From positions 90,243 through 154,242 of the forward strand of contig JAWCNV010000001.1 in the NCBI GenBank assembly GCA_038848185.1: 64,000 nt of DNA. The letters are read 5' to 3'. A program made the translations under genes and the position numbers. Below, one piece after another: positions 37,348 to 46,100 of the stretch (positions are counted from its first letter, which is position 1; every line of letters starts with the position of its first letter). Under the pieces are notes generated by a model. The model saw only the letters and a list, made by a program, of their open reading frames with translations. It had not been told where the DNA came from and did not search any database. The stretch is from JAAOZP01 sp038848185. GTDB lineage: Archaea; Thermoproteota; EX4484-205; JAAOZP01.

Positions 37348-38235
37348 ATGTATAGAGACAGAAAAAGAAATGAAATAAGTTATCTGTCTTTTCGGGATTT
37401 TAATTATCATTTATCCGAAATTGGCAAAGTTCTGGTACATATCGTTAGATCATTGGAAAGAGATAGAGAGATAAAGATTAGTGATGTTTTACAAAGCTTT
37501 TCTCAAATAGATGCACATATCGAAGGGATTCCTTTATTTTTAAGTGATACTAAATTTTTTAAAGATAAATATGAAATGCTAAGAAAAGAAGTAGAAGATA
37601 GGGCAAAAAAGGGAGATTTCCGAACTCCATTGGAATCGGATAGGCGTGAAATGCTCCTGATAGAAATAATCGGATTATTAGAACATATATTATCATTGAT
37701 AGCTATGGGAAGGGATTCGCTTCCTGACCCGTTAGAATTAAATATACCTGCTACTACTTTTCCTCGAAAATTAGAGGTGATAGTAAGAGGAGAAGCGTCT
37801 GAAGAAAAAATACCTGAGAAGTATGTAAATAGAACATTTATAATTGGCAGAGTAGCCGGAGACAGAATAGGAATAAGGAGATTTTCCTATGGAATGTTTT
37901 TAGACGAATTGATAGAAGCAGCTATGGATGATACTTGCATTGAAAATACTTTCAGAGAAGTATGGTCGTCTAAAAACAAGCTAGAAGGACAACTAGGTAA
38001 AAGAGCATCAAGGATGCATATCTTAATTTATCCTGAAAGGGAATCTATTCGGCTCGTAGATATTAGTGCAACTTCAAGTATAATCGATATTGATAATTAT
38101 GCAAAACAAATTATTGGTTGCCGGCAAGGAAAAGGCTCTCCTCCAGTATCGTTGCAACTTGGTAAGATTAACAAACTTTGGATAGACCCTATAAGGGGAC
38201 TTGATGGCGTACTGATGGAAATAAGAATTTTATAG
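37348..38235 (+). CDS. Divergent FHA-like protein, phosphopeptide site degenerate
   Basis: About 295 residues. A helical N-terminus (1-125) is followed by an FHA-like region: RTFIIGRVAGDRIGIRRF, then about 60 inserted residues, then RASRMHILIYPERESIRLV. The layout matches the FHA protein at 40418-41473. The Gly-Arg and Ser-Arg-x-His elements are kept, but the NGT turn is absent (DISATSSI). I use ATG 37348, which follows a CTTTAAAAATA box; TTG 37339 is an in-frame alternative. It converges with the kinase-like gene, and the two stop regions overlap by six bases. It may bind a partner without phospho-recognition (inference). Confidence 0.65.
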   Translation: MYRDRKRNEISYLSFRDFNYHLSEIGKVLVHIVRSLERDREIKISDVLQSFSQIDAHIEGIPLFLSDTKFFKDKYEMLRKEVEDRAKKGDFRTPLESDRREMLLIEIIGLLEHILSLIAMGRDSLPDPLELNIPATTFPRKLEVIVRGEASEEKIPEKYVNRTFIIGRVAGDRIGIRRFSYGMFLDELIEAAMDDTCIENTFREVWSSKNKLEGQLGKRASRMHILIYPERESIRLVDISATSSIIDIDNYAKQIIGCRQGKGSPPVSLQLGKINKLWIDPIRGLDGVLMEIRIL

Positions 38236-39270
38236 ATAAGATAGTTCCCTATTCAATTCTTCAGATAGCCGTTTAACTTCTTCTTTCTCCCTTTTCTCAT
38301 AAAGTTCCATCAACTTCTCGATCTTTGGCCACGCCCCATTTAGCTTCTTATATTTTTCCTTATCGCTATCTGTCATCGCCTGACCTGCTTTCAGCTTACG
38401 TTGTAGTTCTTCAAGATTAGTTAAATATACTTGTAGTATGGTTTTAATCGGAAGTGGCGGAAGAGGTTTCTCAAGGGATTCAAGCCTTTCGATAAATTTT
38501 TCCAGACGCATTCTCTCACTATGAGGCTTTATCGCATCCCTAACTATCTCTCTTATTTCTTCATTAGCAATAACTCTATCAATCGCGCTAGGTCCCTTGG
38601 ATAATATAGAGTCTACGGCTGGAGGCCCTGCAACTAATTCTGCTAAGATTAAACCTAGGGAATATACGTCAAACTTTCTCTCTTTAAGCATGTCAAGAGT
38701 CAGAGCACCGAGTTCTGGAGGGCGGTACCTTGTATGCGTGAGAACTTGTTGTATCGATCTATCTGTTGTTAATGCTCCATCAAAATCCCCTACTTTAACT
38801 ATGAGTTCACCATTTACTTCATCGATGAATATATTTTTGGGGCAAATATCTCCATGACATTCGATTTTAGATTTTTCAAATATGAATTTTAAACAACGTG
38901 CGACATCAAGAGATATTCTAATAGCTTGCTCAATGGAAATTTTTCTTTTTTCCATATATTCTTCGAGACTATAGGCAAGATATTCTGAAATTATATATGG
39001 TTCGAGTTTATTGCCTATTGCATAAATTTCTCTGACGTTTTTACACCCCTCTGCATCCCTGTGATTTTCTACAGCTTCATTTATAAACTTATTATTGTTA
39101 AATATAATCGAAAGATGAGCGGGATTTATTCTTTCTATATGAAATCTCTTTACTACATATTTTTTGCCATCTTTTGACTCTGCTAGATAAGACGTTGCAA
39201 AGTCTGTTTCACCCAGAACCTTCAGCTCCCGCAGTTCATAGCCTCGAATCTTTACATAGGATTCGGCCAT
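38230..39270 (-). CDS. Atypical Ser/Thr protein kinase or pseudokinase
   Basis: About 346 residues, cytoplasmic. Kinase pattern: VLGETDFATSYLAES (Gly loop with only its first Gly), YVVKRF (ATP lysine), HGDICPKNIF near residue 140, DFD for DFG near 160, YRPPE, and FDVYSLGLILAEL. The catalytic Asp, the Asn and the metal-binding Asp remain. The HRD-loop Lys is Cys and the Gly loop is poor, so activity is uncertain. A helical end follows (about 255-346). The ATG at 39270 has GGGAG eight bases before it; a GTG at 39279 overlaps the phosphatase stop as GTGA. Kinase and phosphatase are thus co-translated, an obvious opposing pair. Confidence 0.75.
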   Translation of the reverse strand: MAESYVKIRGYELRELKVLGETDFATSYLAESKDGKKYVVKRFHIERINPAHLSIIFNNNKFINEAVENHRDAEGCKNVREIYAIGNKLEPYIISEYLAYSLEEYMEKRKISIEQAIRISLDVARCLKFIFEKSKIECHGDICPKNIFIDEVNGELIVKVGDFDGALTTDRSIQQVLTHTRYRPPELGALTLDMLKERKFDVYSLGLILAELVAGPPAVDSILSKGPSAIDRVIANEEIREIVRDAIKPHSERMRLEKFIERLESLEKPLPPLPIKTILQVYLTNLEELQRKLKAGQAMTDSDKEKYKKLNGAWPKIEKLMELYEKREKEEVKRLSEELNRELSYL

Positions 39271-39275
39271 ACCGA

Positions 39276-40193
39276 TCACTCCCAGGAAACAGGGATTTCC
39301 ACCTTCCGTATTTTCGTGTCCTCCAGCACTGCCACAGCAGGTCTACATTTTGTGTAATATCTGCATGTAAACACTGTGAGGAGAAGCCCTGGATATCTAT
39401 TTGCTCTTTTCATGAATAATCTTTTTAACCAGCCCATTTTATTTCTTTTATCAACTAGCGAAGCGCTAAATAAATATTTTGCTCCCTCAGGGACTGGTTC
39501 ATGTGAGCGAATTATTAAAGATATTCCATTCTTTTTCTCAAATGTTTCTACAGCCTTTTCACCAAATAACATAATACCTTCCCCCCTGTCACTATATCTA
39601 AAACTTTTGACTTCTTCGCTAGGATCGTTCCAAAGTAGTTGAAATGCAACAGGGTCCTTGGGATTGCTTTCGCCTTTTGAAAGAAGCTCTATTTGTTTAA
39701 GCAAGGTTAATCTTGAGGGGATTCCACCATGTATTGCAAGCAATCTCCTGTTCACAAGGCATCCATACGGTAAAAATGAGAAAACCTCATTAAATTTATT
39801 CCATATAACATATGCTTCTTCTTCGTTGTATGAAAGCAATAGTTCATTAAGAAAGCCGTAGACCCTGTTCACCTCTTGGGTTTCATGATTGCCGCGTAAA
39901 AGTATCACTTTGTCTGGGATCTCCAGTTTCTTATGGAAAAGAAAGGTAACATTTTTCAACTGTTGAGGACCTCTGTCGACATAGTCCCCAAGGAATATTA
40001 ACGTGTACTGATTCGGGTCGAAATTGTCGAAAACGTATTTTGAGGACTCGGAGTCTCCATGCGTATCGCCTACGAAAACCGCCTTCTTAGTCTTTATTTT
40101 TATTAGGGACGGTTCCTTTTCAAACGTAGGTTTCACCTTATCCAGAATTTCAAGGACTTTATCCTTTTGTAGATCGGCTTCTGGCGGAATCAT
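39276..40193 (-). CDS. PPP-family serine/threonine phosphatase
   Basis: About 305 residues with the full set of PPP metal and phosphate motifs: VFVGDTHGD near residue 40, FLGDYVDRG near 72, LLRGNHET near 102, AIHGG near 153, and IIRSHEPVPEG near 228. PPP enzymes of this type remove phosphate from Ser/Thr. I chose ATG 40193, preceded by AAGGA, since the frame upstream to GTG 40298 shows no conserved sequence. It is the first gene of the operon with the kinase-like protein. An unusual basic loop (RLFMKRANR) lies between the last beta strands. Substrates are probably proteins of this island (inference). Confidence 0.9.
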   Translation of the reverse strand: MIPPEADLQKDKVLEILDKVKPTFEKEPSLIKIKTKKAVFVGDTHGDSESSKYVFDNFDPNQYTLIFLGDYVDRGPQQLKNVTFLFHKKLEIPDKVILLRGNHETQEVNRVYGFLNELLLSYNEEEAYVIWNKFNEVFSFLPYGCLVNRRLLAIHGGIPSRLTLLKQIELLSKGESNPKDPVAFQLLWNDPSEEVKSFRYSDRGEGIMLFGEKAVETFEKKNGISLIIRSHEPVPEGAKYLFSASLVDKRNKMGWLKRLFMKRANRYPGLLLTVFTCRYYTKCRPAVAVLEDTKIRKVEIPVSWE

Positions 40194-40417
40194 GATCCTT
40201 GCTGATGTTATTCTAAAGTTGGTAAATAAGCATTTCGTTTCTATAATTAAATAGGCGAACGACTGTCTGCTTTTCAATTTTCTTAATTTTCCTAACACAA
40301 TATCTATTTTTCAATTATATCAGCCCTTGAACTAAATTAAATCCAAGAAAGCCTAGAAGCCTATTCGATGAAGCCTGGTTTCCGAATGAATCTAAATTTT
40401 TTACCATAACTAAATAT

Positions 40418-41473
40418 TCAATAACTTTTGATTATGATATCAAATGACGTTCCAAATAGTTTCACCGTATTATTGCTGGAAAGCTGGTATGGGGTTATCT
40501 GGCCTGTTTCATTAAACTCGTCTCTGCCAGATCTAATGTCTTTTTCCTCTCCATCGCTGATTAACAGTGTTCCGTTTAAGCTGACATCTAGAAAGTAGAA
40601 AACGGAGTCCTTCTGGTAAATGACTGCGTGAACCCTCGATACGTATCGAGGACATTTATCTTTAATCCAGCCCCTAGTATCAGCGCTAAACGTCTTTTCA
40701 ACATCCCCCTGAATCTCATCCATGAGTTGCCCGACATACATATCTCTCGGAAACATTCTTATTCCGAGGCGCTCGCCCCATATCCTACCTATTATGAAGG
40801 TTCCTCCGACATTAATGGTCTGCCCACCCCTGAGAATTATCGGCCTATCAAAGGTTTTGTTCGGAATGAGTTCGCCCACGGCTGATTCTACGCGTATGGT
40901 TGAGCCCGGCTCGATATCAAGTTCAAAAAGGCTTTTCCTCGAATACCTTGGGCCTAATCTGCGCTCCCCAATTCTATAAACAACATGTTTAGGCATATGT
41001 CGCAAGGTGCGGCTTACCGCATCTCCCATTCCTTCATTAAGCGTTAAGGATAAAGGATACTGTTGGTTTTTGGAGTCGATAATATTGATGTTTACGGTTT
41101 TGGACGGGGCTAAATATGAGATTATTCTTTCGATGCGGGAAATCCAAGTTTCCGGAATGTATTGAAGATCTTCGAATTCAGGAGGCGTTAATGAGGTTTC
41201 CGCTTCTCGACTTTTCACCCTGTAATACTCACACTTTTCGTTAATATCTGAAAGAAGGATTCTAAAAATCCCTGCTAACTTAGGATCCTTTGAAAAATAT
41301 ACACCTAAAAGTTCTCCGATATCGTTTGCATCGCTCCTAATTGCATCCAGTCTAGCATATACGAAAGCGCAAGAGAGTTCTCCCTTCCTATTCTCACGGG
41401 AAAGATCTAAACAGAAACCATAAATTTTCTTCTGGAGACTGTTAAGGAGGTCCTTCGCCTGGTACGCTTCCAA
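40418..41473 (-). CDS. Ubiquitin-like + FHA domain protein
   Basis: 351 residues. A helical N-terminus (1-120) is followed by a beta-grasp, ubiquitin-like stretch at about 124-205: TVNINIIDSKNQQYPLSLTL, then RLGPRYSRKSLFELDI and PGSTIRVE, much like YukD-type domains. The FHA domain (about 222-350) has GGTFIIGRIWGERLG, VSRVHAVIYQKDSVFYF, and DVSLNGTLL. The Arg, Ser, His and Asn-Gly needed for phosphothreonine binding are present. About 60 residues are inserted between the GR strand and SRVHA, where most FHA domains have a short loop. The start is TTG 41473. It is probably the reader of kinase marks in this locus (inference). Confidence 0.75.
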   Translation of the reverse strand: MEAYQAKDLLNSLQKKIYGFCLDLSRENRKGELSCAFVYARLDAIRSDANDIGELLGVYFSKDPKLAGIFRILLSDINEKCEYYRVKSREAETSLTPPEFEDLQYIPETWISRIERIISYLAPSKTVNINIIDSKNQQYPLSLTLNEGMGDAVSRTLRHMPKHVVYRIGERRLGPRYSRKSLFELDIEPGSTIRVESAVGELIPNKTFDRPIILRGGQTINVGGTFIIGRIWGERLGIRMFPRDMYVGQLMDEIQGDVEKTFSADTRGWIKDKCPRYVSRVHAVIYQKDSVFYFLDVSLNGTLLISDGEEKDIRSGRDEFNETGQITPYQLSSNNTVKLFGTSFDIIIKSY

Positions 41474-41508
41474 GTCTCTATCTAAGATTAATGATTCAAT
41501 TAAATAGG

Positions 41509-41700
41509 TTAAAAACTTTTCACTTTCCTTATATTTTCCTCTATGTCTAGAATTTCCGGCGGTGGGATGAAAGGTAAGCAGGTTAGCCTTCTTTTATTAG
41601 ATTCAATACGGCATGTTATTTCAATCCACCATATCAGTTAGGTGGGATAGCTTAATTTAGGATTCCATTTAAATTCTACATATTCATCGCCGTCCGTATA
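41509..41700 (-). pseudogene. Remnant of an Ig-like/tail gene
   Basis: On the minus strand the frame reads DGDEYVEFKWNPKLSYPT, a stop, LIWWIEITCRIESNKRRL, and then ILDIEENIRKVKSF to a stop at 41509. This lines up with GYAEKIWNPKWKGIVAIEWW and the tail of 26158-26862. Only the last Ig strands and part of the tail remain. Nothing else was recognised between 41474 and 41768. Confidence 0.6.
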
Positions 41701-41768
41701 CGAGGGGTTACTCTAATCCCCAATGTGTAGGTTGATCAAGTAATCGTTTATGGAGTTATCGCAACCCC

Positions 41769-43103
41769 TCAGCCTAGCTCTAATGTTTTTACGTGTTTCC
41801 TTACTTTCCTGATGGCTTCATCTATCCATTTCTCCATTTTCTCTTTTACCTTCTCATCTACTTCCGCCTTTAGGGATGAAATATCCTTAATGACTTCTTC
41901 TATATCATTAAGATTTTTCAATTTGTTTTCGATGAATAGGATTGAAGCACTAAATCCCTTTATATCAAATAAGCTTATGTCCCTCTTGACTTCTTCTAAT
42001 TCCTCAATTGCCCATCTGTATTTCCCAAATAGCTTTTCATGTTCAGGGCTATACTCTTTTAAAATAATATTTCGCAATTTATGAACTTCATATCCTCTAT
42101 TGCTCCACTCATGTAACTTTGCCTTCCACGACTCCAACTTGGATTTCTTTAAGTTCTCAATCTTGCTTCTTAAGGATGACATGCCCATCAGGGCTTCATC
42201 AACTCTAAGGTAATCAAGTTCTTTCTTTAGAGAATAAAAGTCATTATCGAAATCGCTAATGCCGGATGAATAAGTCCCTCTGATCGCGATGAGTTCCGAA
42301 ACAGCCTGATCATACTTGCTAAAAACCCTTCTTATCAAATCGAGGTTCCCAGATTTCACTACTTTCTCCAGCTCGGTTGCGTCGAACCCCATCTCCTTCC
42401 ATTCCTTTACCTTCCAGCCAGCGACCTCCCTAGCTGTTTGATCTAAGGCTGTATTAAAGGTATTCTCAAGAGCCTCTATTCTCTCCCCTTTAGTTTCCAA
42501 TTGTTGTTGCAATCCCTCATACTTTTTCCCAAGGACATTAAGGTCCTGTTGCCATTGATTTTTCAACAGACCTATCTTGTTTTTAATCCTAGTGCGTGCA
42601 TATCTTTCAATGAGCAAAGTTAACATTATAGCAGAAAAGGGATATATGACCAAACAGAAAAGGTATATATGACCGAGAACAGTATTCGGATCAAGATGAA
42701 GGCTTCTAAATAGCGGAACAAAAATGAATCCGCCCCACGTAATAAAAACGGGAATTATCGCAATTATAGGTATAAGACCAGCTATACAGCCTATTATCGT
42801 TCCAACAACTCCTTCAAGGGGATCCTTATTAGCTTTAGCTTCAAGCAAAGCAATTTGAGAAGAATACCGACCGTCTATGCTTCTCTTTTCCTCTTCCTCT
42901 TTTCGCATCATGTCTATCAACTGATTGTATTCATTTCTTTCCTTCTCTAGGATGTTCAGTTCTTCAACTAATCTTCCCGTCTTGATTTTTAAGCTAGATG
43001 GCAGCACCTCATCTCTGAAATCGCATCCAAGCCTTGATTGAAGCATCTTTTTTATCATTATGTAGTCTTCCATTTTGAGGCTTTTCACTAATTTTAAGGC
43101 CAA
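41769..43103 (-). CDS. Two-TM coiled-coil repeat protein with shared C-terminal helix
   Basis: 444 residues. A helical N-terminus (to about 95) precedes two membrane segments (GTIIGCIAGLIPIIAIIPVF and FCLVIYPFSAIMLTLLI, about 100-170). A cytoplasmic coiled-coil region follows with WKVKEWKEMGFDATELE and WSNRGYEVHKLRNII modules, like those at 13491-14971 and 34529-35524. The end is the shared tail (MEKWIDEAIRKVRKHVKTLE), nearly identical to the tails of those genes. The start is TTG 43103 or ATG 43073. It lies 42 bases after the giant receptor kinase on the same strand, so the two may be co-transcribed. Confidence 0.75.
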   Translation of the reverse strand: MALKLVKSLKMEDYIMIKKMLQSRLGCDFRDEVLPSSLKIKTGRLVEELNILEKERNEYNQLIDMMRKEEEEKRSIDGRYSSQIALLEAKANKDPLEGVVGTIIGCIAGLIPIIAIIPVFITWGGFIFVPLFRSLHLDPNTVLGHIYLFCLVIYPFSAIMLTLLIERYARTRIKNKIGLLKNQWQQDLNVLGKKYEGLQQQLETKGERIEALENTFNTALDQTAREVAGWKVKEWKEMGFDATELEKVVKSGNLDLIRRVFSKYDQAVSELIAIRGTYSSGISDFDNDFYSLKKELDYLRVDEALMGMSSLRSKIENLKKSKLESWKAKLHEWSNRGYEVHKLRNIILKEYSPEHEKLFGKYRWAIEELEEVKRDISLFDIKGFSASILFIENKLKNLNDIEEVIKDISSLKAEVDEKVKEKMEKWIDEAIRKVRKHVKTLELG

Positions 43104-43145
43104 TGTAGGATTTATATTTTTTGGAATGATACTCCATGCTATTCG

Positions 43146-46100
43146 TTAAGTCTCTTTTCTTTTTGGAGTATATTTAGTGAATGCATCTCCCAATAATTGC
43201 CGTAACCTGAAATACACCTCTAGACAGGATTTAGGCCTCTTCCCACAATCTATGCTGGTCATTTCAATAAGCATATTTTTAATTCCCTCATCAATTGGAA
43301 TATCGATTTCCGGAGGGTAGAGACCCCAGTCTTCGATTTTTCCTTGCAATTGGATAATCCTAGAATTCTTATCGTCATTGCTGAGCGAGAAGGGATCGTC
43401 GTAAGAATAGACTATACTTCTCACTTCATTCACCATGTTTTTAACCTGCTCATCGGTAAAACGCTGTTTAAGGGCTTCGAGAATAGGTTGTACGTATGCT
43501 TCTTGGCTTATCTCCTTGTGCTGAGTGGATGCGATTAACAGGGATTGAATATATGGTCTACTAGTCAGGCTCAATACCGTCATGCCCAGTGAGTAAACGT
43601 CGAAACTTGGCAGTATACTTTCATAGGGGTATAGTATGTATTCAGGAGGCATATAGTATGGTGTCCCCACTTGCCATTCTTTCTGCTGTTTTACTCTCTG
43701 TGTTTCAGCAAGACCGAAATCGGTTACAACAAATCTGAATCCTTTTTTATGCTTCTTGAAGAGAATGTTTTCCGGCTTAATGTCCTTGTGGATTCTAGGG
43801 TTTACGAAATCCCTTCCTGATTTCTGAGCCTCTTCTCCCGGAATTGTACTGCAGACATATACTAACGATGTGGCTGCCGCCATTTGAGAAAACGCAGCTT
43901 TCAGGATTTCTGGAAAATTTCTCGAACCTCTATATTCTTTTGACAATTTGAGCAGATCTCCATCAGCCAGCTGCATCGCGAAGAAAGGCGGGCTTTCAGC
44001 AAATTCATGAGGATTAGTGAAAATATTTTCACTGGGATTACTTTTCTCGAATTTCTCGAAAAGCTCTTTATTGTAAAGCCTAACAGTAGCAATATTATGG
44101 TCAAATAGAGCTAGGTCATGAAGCCATTCTCCTATCGGGTATTTGGAGAGGAATTCGTCTGAACTATTTACGTTGAAATTGGAAAGCTGTATGCTTGTCT
44201 CTACTAGCTTCTTCAAATAATTGACATTAAGCTCGCCTTGCAATACTCTTCTACGTTTCAGAAGACCGAGTGTTCTTATCTGGTTGAAGAAATCCATGAT
44301 TTCCCCTTTGCATTGAGGAGGTGAGACATAGTGTTCATTATTCATCTTTTTAACAATACCAGAAATCTTGATCGCAGTAGGTTTTCCTTCAATAAGCCCT
44401 TTATAAACGATGCTGTAGCTTCCCGCACCCAAGAACTCCTGTATCTCAACCTCCCCCTCTCTACTAGGATTTGTCCTGCTCCCTATGGTAGATCCCTTTA
44501 GCTTCGTTCTTGTGAAGTCAAAGAATCCCGCACCGTCCCGCCCCTTCAAAAGCATGGTTTTTACAGGAATTTGTTCCTCCATGGTAGAAGGAGGAGGTGA
44601 AGGTTGTGTAGGACTAGGTTCCATACGTTTAACCGTTGGTCTGTACCAGATGGGTTCTTCCGGGGGCTCGGTAGATTTCGCAGGAGGAAGAAGAGGCAGC
44701 TTTTCCTCAGGTGGGGGTGGAGGCGGTGGTTTATGTTTCATCAAAAGCGCCGCTGTCGCCACGGATGAAAACAGGATCGCCATAATTATACCTACGCTTA
44801 TTAGCTTAAACCGGGTTCCCCAGACTGCAACCAAAGTAATTGGTCCATCCACAATAAAAGAATAGGTCGGTGAAGCCGAGGCCAGTTTTCCATCGACTTT
44901 CCAACCCTCAAAAACACAATAGCTTAAAAAATCTTTTTCCATTTGAGTTTCAGATATCGAGACAATTGCTGTCGTCCCACGCTTATACCATCCTGAGCCG
45001 GTGGGACTTCCTTTATCGCTTGATACTCTAACTTCGTATTCCGTATCCCAGTTTGCGATTATGGTTCTGGGTCTATCGATGGTCGTGTAGAAGCTTCGTT
45101 CTTCACTCGTTAATGAATTCGCCTCGTACCAGCCCTTGAATATTCTCCTCGTGCCGTTATTATGATCAATAACGGTTTTGTCTATCGAGATTCTCAGCAG
45201 GCTACCCGCTTCATGCCATCCGGAGCCTGTCGGAAAACCCCAGTCGCTATAGATCTCTGCCCAATGTTCCTTCCTCCAGTCTGCAACAATTTTCCTTGGT
45301 TTGTCAACGATTATATAGAAGCTTTGCTTATCGTTAATCAAAAAACCATTTTCAAGCCAACCTTTGAATACTTGCCTGGTTCCATTGCTATAGTCGATGA
45401 CAGTTTGGCTTATTGAAATGCTTATGGTTGTTCCGGGCCTATACCATCCTGAACCGGATGCCGTTCCATAGTTTGTCAGAATATTAACGAGAAAATATCC
45501 GTAGGGAGCCATCAAAGGATACCTATCCTTGTTCTCATCATCGATGGTGTATGGAGTATCGCCTATTCCATCGCTATTAGAATCTATGCCGCTATAATCG
45601 CTCCAGTAATTACCCTTTAATTCATAATCCCAAATGTTCACAGACCGATAAGTGTAAACTTGTTTGTTATTATTAATGAAATCATTATGATAAATTTTAT
45701 TGTTAGAAGAAGCCAACAGGTAAATGCCATAAAGATTATTTTCTAGCTTATTTCCGACTATACTGCTATCCTTCGTTCCAAATAATTCAATTCCTATTGT
45801 CGTATTAGACAGCCTCAGATTCTCGAGACTAATGTTTTTGCAGAAGATTAGTATAATTTGCCCTATATCTACATCCTTAATTGTTTTATCCGCCTCGTTC
45901 TCCAAGTAGAGAACGGGTTTTCCATTTACAGTGTTATTTTTAATAACATTGTAATAAGAAAACTTGATAACGCCATCATATGTATAAAACGCCAGATATA
46001 ATCCGCAATTAACGAATTCGTTTTTAATTATCTTGTTTCTTTCAGAACCATAAAGGGCGAGACCGTAGTTATTGTTCTTCATTTTATTTTCAGTTATTTC

